Shown: piece after piece, positions 1 through 4,531 of the stretch
Layout of the letters: each line of letters begins with the position of its first letter
How positions within the stretch are numbered: position 1 is the stretch's first letter
Notes under the pieces: model-generated
Databases searched by the model: none
Seen by the model: the letters and a program-made list of their open reading frames with translations, nothing else
Told to the model about the DNA's origin: nothing
DNA from: Bacillota bacterium
Lineage (GTDB): Bacteria; Bacillota; Clostridia; Christensenellales; UBA1242
Length of the DNA stretch: 5,694 nt
Direction: 5' to 3'
Assembly (NCBI GenBank): GCA_009787915.1
Contig: WQSK01000060.1
Location: 1-5,694, forward strand
Position numbers and translations under genes: made by a program

Positions 1-593
1 CCCCCACGAAGGTCAGGCCGTGCGCCAGTTTCGCTGTCCACAAGTTTATGCCCCAGAGCCGCAAAGTTATTATTCGTTGGGTCGATATAAGTAATTGTTC
101 CAACACCATTGACGTCGTCTTTGACCCACAAGCCCAAATTCGTGTCTTTGAGAATCCTTTTTACATCCTCGACCGACCTCACGGGTTGAGAATTAATAGA
201 CGTAATTACATCACCTTTTTTGTACCCATTAAAATCGGAAAGAACAATAACGCCCTCGCTTTTTGCGGCGAACCCAACAAGTGCCCCGCCTGCATACACA
301 TAATCAACTGGCAAAGTATCAACAGCGATGCGTTTGATTTTGATTAAGCCAAACAACTTTAAATCAACATATGTTTTTTTACTGCTATCAGTTTGGAGGT
401 CGGATTGATACACTGTGCGAATAAATTTGTTTCGGGTCACGCCTTGTTGTTTTTCGATTTCAGATGACACAAGGCGGATTTCGTTCGGAGTAAACGCGGC
501 TTCAGTAACTGGCAAAGCAACAAAGTGCGTCATCAAACCAATAAGGCATAAAAGTGCACCAACGAAAAGTAAACGCTTTGCAAAAATCCCCAT
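1..593 (-). CDS. spoIVB: SpoIVB-type serine peptidase (S55 family), N-terminal part, cut by the window edge
   Basis: The first 197 codons are present; the 3' end lies beyond position 1. In Bacillus, SpoIVB is made in the forespore, crosses into the intermembrane space and cleaves SpoIVFA, which leads to pro-sigma-K processing. What is seen: an N-terminal signal-anchor (about residues 7-27, LLFVGALLCLIGL), then LFGLIKIKRIAV and YAGGALVGF, matching the family's 'LFGiiPvK..PGGq.iGv' region. A reduced PDZ-like segment follows (KKGDVITSINSQPV, about 125-150). The S55 signature comes next: GLWVKDDVNGVGTITYIDP, then FAALGH with the presumed catalytic His182 (bases 48-50) and DSETG. The catalytic Ser and Asp would lie off the window. 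The ATG at 593 is chosen because it gives an intact membrane anchor; no good Shine-Dalgarno precedes it. It starts 61 bp after the epimerase-like gene on the same strand and may share its transcript. Identification is firm; the start is less so. Confidence 0.9.
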   Translation of the reverse strand, partial: MGIFAKRLLFVGALLCLIGLMTHFVALPVTEAAFTPNEIRLVSSEIEKQQGVTRNKFIRTVYQSDLQTDSSKKTYVDLKLFGLIKIKRIAVDTLPVDYVYAGGALVGFAAKSEGVIVLSDFNGYKKGDVITSINSQPVRSVEDVKRILKDTNLGLWVKDDVNGVGTITYIDPTNNNFAALGHKLVDSETGARPDLRG

Positions 594-601
594 TGTAACA
601 A

Positions 602-630
602 GTTTGTGCAAACCTGCATATATATACGCA
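602..630. promoter_or_regulatory. Two small palindromes upstream of spoIVB
   Basis: In the 61-bp gap before spoIVB there are two adjacent symmetric elements. GTTTGTGCAAAC (602-613) has 5-bp arms around TG. TGCATATATATACGCA (615-630) is a 16-bp palindrome with one mismatch. They sit 9-37 bases upstream of the ATG, where an operator or small RNA hairpin could act. No convincing sigma-A, sigma-F or sigma-G promoter could be assigned here, so the role is only suggested by position. Confidence 0.25.
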
Positions 631-654
631 TGAATAAAAAACAACAAATTAGGA

Positions 655-1251
655 TTATCTGTGTACAATGTCCAAGAATTTTGAAACCTGTCGCGCGAAC
701 GCTTTTTCGCCGTCATCTTTGTACACCTTGTATGCAGCAGACCCGATAACCGCAACATCGGCACCTGATTGAATTACCTTAGCAAGGTTTTCTTCGTTCA
801 CGCCACAATCAATTATGATTATCGTAGACGGTTCTTTCTCACGCAGGTTTTTCAGCCACGTAAACGCTTCTTCCATAAAAGGCTGTCCACTGAAACCAGG
901 TTTTGCAGCCATAACAATTTTGGTTTTACCATCTTTTGATTCGGCAATAAATTCTTGGCTCACGTGGATGCAAATACTACGCGGACTAGATATAGTATGT
1001 ATGTCACGCATAATACCACAAGATTCGGTATAATCCGCCATTATATGCACATCAACAGGATGAACCGAATTCTCCAAAATATATTTATATTCTTCCCTAG
1101 TACATTTGTTGACACCAACCATACTCTCGCGCATTATATCCAAATGCACTGTCACATCTTTTAATTTATTAACCACGGCAAGATATTTTTCTATATCGTT
1201 ATTAATTACCGCAGGGTCCATTGACAGCGAAACTTCGCCAACTTTTTTCAC
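655..1251 (-). CDS. Ribulose-phosphate 3-epimerase-like protein, shortened TIM barrel
   Basis: A 198-residue member of the ribulose-phosphate 3-epimerase family, which interconverts ribulose-5-P and xylulose-5-P (relatives act on allulose-6-P). Counting from the GTG start, the conserved pieces appear in order: SLSMD with Ser10, HLDIM with His36 and Asp38, DVHIM with His69, VMAAKPGFSGQ (the family's 'MsVNPGFgGQ'), IIIDCGV with Asp148, and the phosphate-binding end AVIGSAAY around Gly170-Ser171. The four metal-ligand positions are therefore kept. Between His69 and the PGF motif the protein is about 26 residues shorter than E. coli Rpe, with no counterpart of the 'GLVFNPATP' strand. HxDxMD reads HLDIMR. 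The GTG at 1251 is preferred over the ATG at 1284: it follows AAGGAG, overlaps the upstream stop as GTGA, and gives the normal family N-terminus. The true substrate may differ from ribulose-5-P, so no symbol is given. Confidence 0.82.
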   Translation of the reverse strand: MKKVGEVSLSMDPAVINNDIEKYLAVVNKLKDVTVHLDIMRESMVGVNKCTREEYKYILENSVHPVDVHIMADYTESCGIMRDIHTISSPRSICIHVSQEFIAESKDGKTKIVMAAKPGFSGQPFMEEAFTWLKNLREKEPSTIIIIDCGVNEENLAKVIQSGADVAVIGSAAYKVYKDDGEKAFARQVSKFLDIVHR

Positions 1252-1745
1252 AGCAACCCAATCTCCTTCTCTATTACTTTGCATGCGTCGTTGTAATCTT
1301 TAACCACAAATATATTTTTGCCACCCGCCAACTTTTTATAAAAATCGTTTGCTTCTTTATACAACCCAACAAGGATTATTTTTTTACCGACTTGGATTGC
1401 AAAACTTATTTCAGAGGACGTACCTGGACTCATCCCGCAGGCAACAAAAAAATCACTTGAAATTGCGTTTATATAATTTCTGCCCGCCCCCATGCCTGTG
1501 CAAATTGGTATATCAACAAAATCCGATACCGCCGACGTATCTTTGCCAGGCAGCAAACCGATTGTCAACCCGCCGCCGTCTTTTGCGCCTTTAAGCCCCG
1601 CATCCATGACACCCGACTTTACGCCTCCTGTCAGGACAACATATCCTTTTGCCGCGCAAAACTTTCCAATTTCGTACGCATTTTTTAAGTCATCCTTGGT
1701 CGCAGATTCTTCCCGTGGCCCCATAATTCCAACGATTTTTTTCAT
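1248..1745 (-). CDS. TIGR00725-type Rossmann/SLOG nucleotide-binding protein
   Basis: A 165-residue single-domain Rossmann-like protein of the SLOG/LOG-related group (TIGR00725; neighbours in sequence space include LOG phosphoribohydrolases and molybdenum-cofactor carrier proteins). What is seen: N-terminal strand KKIVGIMGP; a glycine-rich loop TGGVKSGVMDAGLKGAKDGG (39-58), matching the family's 'GG..GvMea...Ga..aGG'; GLLPGKD (63-69); TGMGAGRNYIN (83-93); and CGMSPGTSSEISFAI (103-117), which occupies the place of the LOG 'PGGxGTxxE' motif. The protein probably binds a nucleotide or phosphoribosyl compound in the cytoplasm. The ATG at 1745 has a near-perfect AAGGAGG five bases upstream and overlaps the GNAT stop as ATGA; the gene's own stop overlaps the epimerase start as GTGA. 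Family placement is good, but the ligand and reaction are unknown. A cytokinin-type LOG activity is not supported because the motif is altered. Confidence 0.85.
   Translation of the reverse strand: MKKIVGIMGPREESATKDDLKNAYEIGKFCAAKGYVVLTGGVKSGVMDAGLKGAKDGGGLTIGLLPGKDTSAVSDFVDIPICTGMGAGRNYINAISSDFFVACGMSPGTSSEISFAIQVGKKIILVGLYKEANDFYKKLAGGKNIFVVKDYNDACKVIEKEIGLL
1263..1268 (-). promoter_or_regulatory. Shine-Dalgarno deciding the GTG start of the epimerase-like gene
   Basis: AAGGAG lies 11 bases before the GTG at 1251, inside the last codons of the upstream SLOG gene. The upstream stop TGA and this GTG share bases (GTGA), a normal arrangement for translational coupling. The alternative ATG at 1284 has no such site and would give an 11-residue extension not found in the family. 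Confidence 0.65.
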
Positions 1746-2203
1746 TTCAACCTCCTTATTAAAGTAATTTCAATCTTATTAAAACCATTCTTCTCATAAA
1801 AGTCAATTGCATTGATATTTTTTGCACAAGTACTTACTCTAATAGAATCCACATTTTTTTGCTCGCATTGCTTTTTGAACTCGTTAAACAACATGTTGCC
1901 AACTCCAAGTTTCCGAAATTCATCTAATATTAAAATATTTTCAAGTTTAGCAAATACATCGTGCGTATGACCTTTTTTGTTTTCCAACGAACCTGAAAGA
2001 TACCCAACAATCCTGCAATCAACTTCGGCGACCCAAACAAATTGAGTCTTTATCATTTTAGCAAAAAATTCCTCTGCTTCTTTTGAAAAAGACCAATCCA
2101 TATTCAAGGCTTTGTCAAATTGGGCATCCCACTTAAAAAGCAAATTATTTAAACTTTGGATTTCGCCCAAATCACCTATTTCTGCTCTGCGGATTTTAAC
2201 CAT
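1742..2203 (-). CDS. GNAT-family N-acetyltransferase
   Basis: A 153-residue GCN5-related acetyltransferase that would transfer acetyl from acetyl-CoA to an amine on a small molecule or protein. It starts with IRRAEIGDLGEIQSL, the usual beta1-alpha1 opening. The middle has FVWVAEVDCRIVGYLSGSL (55-73). Motif A follows as LILDEFRKLGVGNMLFNEF, with the acetyl-CoA pyrophosphate loop R97-K-L-G-V-G102. Motif B is NAIDFYEKNGF (131-141), with Tyr136 at the usual general-acid position. Three in-frame starts exist (TTG 2233, ATG 2218, ATG 2203). ATG 2203 is chosen because it begins the domain directly and has a modest AGGT seven bases upstream; it overlaps the SDR stop by 8 bp. The stop overlaps the SLOG start as ATGA, so the gene sits inside a coupled operon. 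The substrate cannot be predicted. Confidence 0.87.
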   Translation of the reverse strand: MVKIRRAEIGDLGEIQSLNNLLFKWDAQFDKALNMDWSFSKEAEEFFAKMIKTQFVWVAEVDCRIVGYLSGSLENKKGHTHDVFAKLENILILDEFRKLGVGNMLFNEFKKQCEQKNVDSIRVSTCAKNINAIDFYEKNGFNKIEITLIRRLK

Positions 2204-2954
2204 TTTCGATACCTGCATTTTTGTTTCTTGCAACTATGATTTGCCCCGTAATAAAATCGAAGTCATCACCCACGTATTGAAGAACCAACCTAGCGACATC
2301 TTTTGGGTTCAAACAGGTTTCAAATGGCTCGTATTCTTTTGCTGGCGGATAAAATTTCTTATATGAATCGGTTGCTGTATCTGACGGACACACGCAGTTG
2401 ACCTGAATTTTGTGCTCTCTGACTTCCTCGGCAAGACCAATAGTAAATTGTTCGATTGCTTTTTTAGAAACAAAATAATGGAGCCAACCTTTCGCGCCGT
2501 TTTCAAATGTACCAGAGATATTGATGACTTTGCCGTATTTTTGTTCAACCATTCTTGGTAAAAGAGTTTTCGTCAAAAGCATCGGCGCAATAATCCCGAC
2601 CTCCATGACTTCCTTAATTTCTTCTTCATTCGTTTCCCAAATTCTTGGACCATAATAAGCCTTATCCCCGCTATGCCAAACACCCGCAACGTTTACGATG
2701 ATGTCGACCTTTTTCAATTTCCTTAAAATAGCCTCTCCAACCGTAACAGCCTCATTTCTTAAATCGGCAACAAATATTTCTGCACTTCCTTTTTCTTTAA
2801 GCACAAGATTTTTTGTTTCCTCAAGTTTTTTTATGTTGCGACCCACAAGTGCGACTTTCGCCCCATGTTTCGCGAACAAAACCGCAATCTCGCGCCCAAT
2901 ACCTGAACTTGCCCCCGTCACAACTGCTGTTTTGTTTTGCAATGTTTTACTCAT
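2196..2954 (-). CDS. Short-chain dehydrogenase/reductase (SDR)
   Basis: A 252-residue classical SDR, an NAD(P)(H)-dependent cytoplasmic oxidoreductase. What is seen: the nucleotide-binding loop VTGASSGIG (12-20); VALVGRN (34-40), where the Arg after the second strand is often linked to NADP preference; ADLRNEA (63-69); and NVAG (88-91). The catalytic part has INISG with Ser147, then Tyr160-F-V-S-Lys164 (YxxxK), with the normal 13-residue Ser-Tyr spacing. The Asn of the catalytic tetrad, usually in 'vNl.g', is replaced by Gly120 (EVGIIAP). The post-catalytic 'CPG' reads CPS (189-191). The ATG at 2954 is chosen because AAGGAG lies seven bases upstream and the protein then begins at the usual distance from the Rossmann loop; a longer open frame to 3008 has no such support and would run through the promoter. 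It is first in a four-gene overlapping cassette. The substrate is unknown. Confidence 0.9.
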   Translation of the reverse strand: MSKTLQNKTAVVTGASSGIGREIAVLFAKHGAKVALVGRNIKKLEETKNLVLKEKGSAEIFVADLRNEAVTVGEAILRKLKKVDIIVNVAGVWHSGDKAYYGPRIWETNEEEIKEVMEVGIIAPMLLTKTLLPRMVEQKYGKVINISGTFENGAKGWLHYFVSKKAIEQFTIGLAEEVREHKIQVNCVCPSDTATDSYKKFYPPAKEYEPFETCLNPKDVARLVLQYVGDDFDFITGQIIVARNKNAGIENG

Positions 2955-2961
2955 CCCATGA

Positions 2962-2967
2962 CTCCTT
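2962..2967 (-). promoter_or_regulatory. Shine-Dalgarno deciding the SDR start
   Basis: AAGGAG lies seven bases before the ATG at 2954. A nearer ATG at 2960 is out of frame and meets a stop at once. This site sets the start of the SDR gene and excludes the 18-residue extension reaching 3008. Confidence 0.75.
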
Positions 2968-2979
2968 TCATCCCAATTA

Positions 2980-3008
2980 TGTATACAGCAAAATTGGTCA
3001 ATCGTCAA
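2980..3008 (-). promoter_or_regulatory. Sigma-A-type promoter for the SDR-GNAT-SLOG-epimerase cassette
   Basis: On the minus strand TTGACG (3008-3003) and TATACA (2985-2980) are separated by exactly 17 bases. Transcription would begin near 2973 and leave a leader of about 20 nt containing the AAGGAG site. The -10 region overlaps an 8-bp palindrome TGTATACA (2980-2987). The -35 region is a tandem TTGAC repeated at 7-bp spacing. Either could be a regulator site, but neither matches a box I can name. Confidence 0.6.
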
Positions 3009-3025
3009 GGTTACTAAAAATAAAC

Positions 3026-3054
3026 TTTACAAAGCGACTACTTTCTGCTATGCT
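3026..3054 (+). promoter_or_regulatory. Strong sigma-A promoter with extended -10, driving leader ORF and DUF2000 gene
   Basis: TTTACA (3026-3031), a 17-base spacer, and TATGCT (3049-3054) preceded by TGC, the extended -10 TGn motif. The predicted start site falls at about 3061, which is the A of an ATG. It is divergent from the cassette promoter, with the two -35 elements only 17 bp apart, so one bound regulator could affect both. Confidence 0.65.
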
Positions 3055-3060
3055 AAAAAC

Positions 3061-3144
3061 ATGAAAGCCGAATTGTATTCACGTAACCCACGTTCAAAAA
3101 ATGGGGGCGAATTGTGGGCAAGGATAGAAGTCCTTACAGACTGA
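3061..3144 (+). CDS. Possible 27-codon leader peptide upstream of the DUF2000 gene
   Basis: A small frame beginning MKAELYSRNP and ending ELWARIEVLTD followed by TGA. It has no Shine-Dalgarno, but the promoter at 3026-3054 would start transcription at or next to its ATG, so it could be read as a leaderless ORF. Its stop codon directly touches the left arm of the inverted repeat that hides the DUF2000 ribosome binding site. That layout resembles translational attenuators such as those of erm and cat genes, where a ribosome on the leader opens the downstream site. The peptide contains one Trp and no run of a single amino acid, so it does not look like an amino-acid-sensing attenuator. I do not recognise the peptide. 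It could instead be untranslated RNA leader that happens to be open. Confidence 0.35.
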   Translation: MKAELYSRNPRSKNGGELWARIEVLTD

Positions 3145-3189
3145 TTTTGCTCCTTTTATAAAAACAACGTAAAAATAAAAGGAGCAAAA
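3145..3189 (+). promoter_or_regulatory. SD-sequestering hairpin in the DUF2000 leader
   Basis: TTTTGCTCCTTTTAT (3145-3159) and ATAAAAGGAGCAAAA (3175-3189) are exact reverse complements, giving a 15-bp stem around a 15-base A-rich loop. The right arm contains the gene's ribosome binding site AAAAGGAG (3177-3184), eight bases before the ATG at 3193. When folded, the site would be blocked. There is no following T-run, so it is not a terminator. A smaller hairpin, AAGGA/TCCTT (3120-3135), lies just upstream. Confidence 0.65.
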
Positions 3190-3192
3190 AAA

Positions 3193-3621
3193 ATGAATTA
3201 CGAAGATAAAAAAATTGTTGGTATTGTAGCAACAAATGTAGAGCCGTCTATTGCATTAAATGTCATAGGACATTGTGCAATCGCAATAGGCAAATGGTCA
3301 GGTGTTGAAATAATGGGAAAGCCTGAAATCTGTGATAAGACAGGAGTTAAACACAGGGGTGTTTCAAAATTCCCATTTATCATTACAAAAGTCAAGGCAG
3401 GTAAATTGCGAAATGCTATTGACCTTGCAAAACAAAACCCAAATCTACTTGTTGTTGATTATCCAAAAGAAGTTCTGACAACACGAACAGACGAGGAACT
3501 TGTTTCTGCAATAGAAAACAAAGACAATGCGGAACTTGAATATCTAGGTGCAATTATTTACGGCGACACAAAAGACGTAAATGAAATCACAGGTAAATTT
3601 CAACTATGGAAAGTTGATTAA
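3193..3621 (+). CDS. DUF2000-family protein
   Basis: A 142-residue protein with the hallmarks of the DUF2000 family. It has an N-terminal strand KKIVGIVAT followed by a helix ALNVIGHCAIAIGK (21-34), a central GVKHRGVSKFPFIITKVKAGKLRN segment (51-74, seen here as GVKHRGVSKFPF and ITKVKAGKLRN), LLVVDYPKEV (85-94), and the typical C-terminal LEYLGAIIYGDTKDVNEITG (115-134). Length is normal for the family. The fold is, to my recollection, related to peptidyl-tRNA hydrolase 2, but no biochemical role is established and I assign none. It is the only clear protein gene on the plus strand. It has its own promoter, a long structured leader, a consensus ribosome binding site buried in a hairpin, and a terminator just after the stop, so it is a single-gene unit under apparent translational control. 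It converges on rlmN with a 19-bp gap between stop codons. Confidence 0.85.
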   Translation: MNYEDKKIVGIVATNVEPSIALNVIGHCAIAIGKWSGVEIMGKPEICDKTGVKHRGVSKFPFIITKVKAGKLRNAIDLAKQNPNLLVVDYPKEVLTTRTDEELVSAIENKDNAELEYLGAIIYGDTKDVNEITGKFQLWKVD

Positions 3622-3640
3622 AGCAAAATGCACATAGCAA

Positions 3641-4531
3641 TTAAATCGTGGTCATGTCTGCATGGTCACGATTTTTTTGCACGGATTTGTTCCGCAACTG
3701 CCCACACGCCGCCATTATGTCCTGACCTTTACCCTTCCGCATGGTGCAAGACACACCATTTTTAATCAGCGCGTCCATAAAACGCATAGCAGTTTCCCTC
3801 GTCGGTGGGTTTAAAACTCCGCCGCCTGCATTCAAGTTAATCAAATTGACGTGATACGAAATTCGCAAACTCTTTAAAAGGCGCGCCAATTCCACCGCGT
3901 GTTGCGCATCACAATTCATGTTATCAATAAGCGCATATTCAAAAATAACTCGACGCTTTGTTTTTTGAAAAAAGTATTTAACACTATCCAAAAGTTCCGC
4001 AATCGGATGTGCCTTAGCAATTGGCATAATTTTTCTACGAATAATATCGTTCGGAGCATGCAAAGAAATACACAGATTCACACCGCGTTTTTCATCGGCA
4101 AAAGCCTTAATCTTATCAGGAATCCCACACGTCGAAACCGAGATTTTCCGCGCCCCGATGTCTACGGCGTTTAAAAACAGCATAAGGTTTTCAAAATTAT
4201 CAAACGGCTCTCCCGTCCCCATAACAACAACGTGCGTCAATCGCGTGTTCGGAGGGCTTTGCTTGCTGGCAACCATTACCTGCACCAACATCTCCTCCAT
4301 ACTTAGGTTCCGAACAAAACCGTTTTTTCCGCTCGCACAAAACGCGCACGCCATTTTACAACCGACCTGGCTCGAAATACAAACGGTGTTGCCGTAATCT
4401 TGTAAAAGCAACACACACTCTACCAAATTCCCATCGCGTAGTTCCAGCAAAAACTTGGTCGTTCCGTCGCGCGAAACAACCGACTCTTTAATTTTTGTAT
4501 AACTACCCAAGTTTGAAATCTTTGTGCCCAT
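3641..4531 (-). CDS. rlmN: 23S rRNA/tRNA adenine-C2 methyltransferase (RlmN), lacking the N-terminal domain
   Basis: A radical SAM enzyme that methylates C2 of A2503 in 23S rRNA and, in many bacteria, A37 of some tRNAs. The cluster motif is C58-K-M-A-C62-A-F-C65, in the context CISSQVGCKMACAFCASG. GTGEPFDNFEN (105-115) is the SAM-binding GGEP-like region. STCGIPDKI (133-141), ISLHAPND (155-162) and Cys276 in MAACGQLR follow. Cys51 and Cys276 correspond to E. coli Cys118 and Cys355, the second catalytic cysteine and the methyl-carrying one. At 296 residues it is short: the helical domain before the TKFLLELRDG segment is missing, and an in-frame TAA directly before the ATG rules out a longer contiguous form. 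The ATG at 4531 has AAGGA eight bases upstream and overlaps fmt by 29 bp. The C-terminal tail (about 281-296) coincides partly with the opposite-strand terminator. The relative Cfr is less likely, given the CGQLR ending and the operon context. Confidence 0.93.
   Translation of the reverse strand: MGTKISNLGSYTKIKESVVSRDGTTKFLLELRDGNLVECVLLLQDYGNTVCISSQVGCKMACAFCASGKNGFVRNLSMEEMLVQVMVASKQSPPNTRLTHVVVMGTGEPFDNFENLMLFLNAVDIGARKISVSTCGIPDKIKAFADEKRGVNLCISLHAPNDIIRRKIMPIAKAHPIAELLDSVKYFFQKTKRRVIFEYALIDNMNCDAQHAVELARLLKSLRISYHVNLINLNAGGGVLNPPTRETAMRFMDALIKNGVSCTMRKGKGQDIMAACGQLRNKSVQKNRDHADMTTI
3643..3678 (+). terminator. Intrinsic terminator of the DUF2000 gene, embedded in the rlmN 3' end
   Basis: A 14-bp stem, AAATCGTGGTCATG (3643-3656) with CATGGTCACGATTT (3661-3674), contains two G-U pairs and a TCTG loop. 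T continues to 3678, giving a seven-T run from 3672. It lies 21 bp after the DUF2000 stop. The hairpin also encodes the last residues of RlmN. Read on the minus strand it has only a poor T-tract (TTTAATT), so it may work weakly for the def-fmt-rlmN operon too. Confidence 0.8.

Noticed and set aside
48..633. Plus-strand open frames at 48-347 and 415-633
   Set aside because: They lie antisense to spoIVB, whose minus-strand translation carries recognisable family motifs; no ribosome binding sites or protein-like composition.
1252..1284. ATG-initiated N-terminal extension of the epimerase-like gene
   Set aside because: No SD; overlaps the upstream gene by 37 bp; the GTG at 1251 has AAGGAG and a GTGA overlap and gives the family's usual N-terminus.
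815..2366. Many plus-strand frames of 65-91 codons opposite the cassette
   Set aside because: All are antisense to well-supported genes and lack ribosome binding sites and recognisable motifs.
2309..2548. Minus-strand 79-codon frame inside the SDR gene
   Set aside because: Alternative frame of a gene with a complete set of SDR motifs.
2955..3008. 18-residue extension of the SDR
   Set aside because: It would span the predicted -10 and -35 boxes; AAGGAG precedes the ATG at 2954.
3145..3189. Inverted repeat as an intrinsic terminator
   Set aside because: No T-run follows the stem on either strand, and the right arm is the ribosome binding site of the next gene.
3142..3189. Selenocysteine insertion at the TGA with a SECIS
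   Set aside because: The loop is 15 bases of mostly A without the expected early G; DUF2000 is not known as a selenoprotein family.
3061..3192. T-box or known riboswitch in the DUF2000 leader
   Set aside because: No T-box tRNA-acceptor motif (TGGNACC-like) and no riboswitch consensus I could recognise.
3641..4531. Cfr-type antibiotic resistance methyltransferase
   Set aside because: The CGQLR ending, the general RlmN motif wording and the def-fmt operon context favour housekeeping RlmN.
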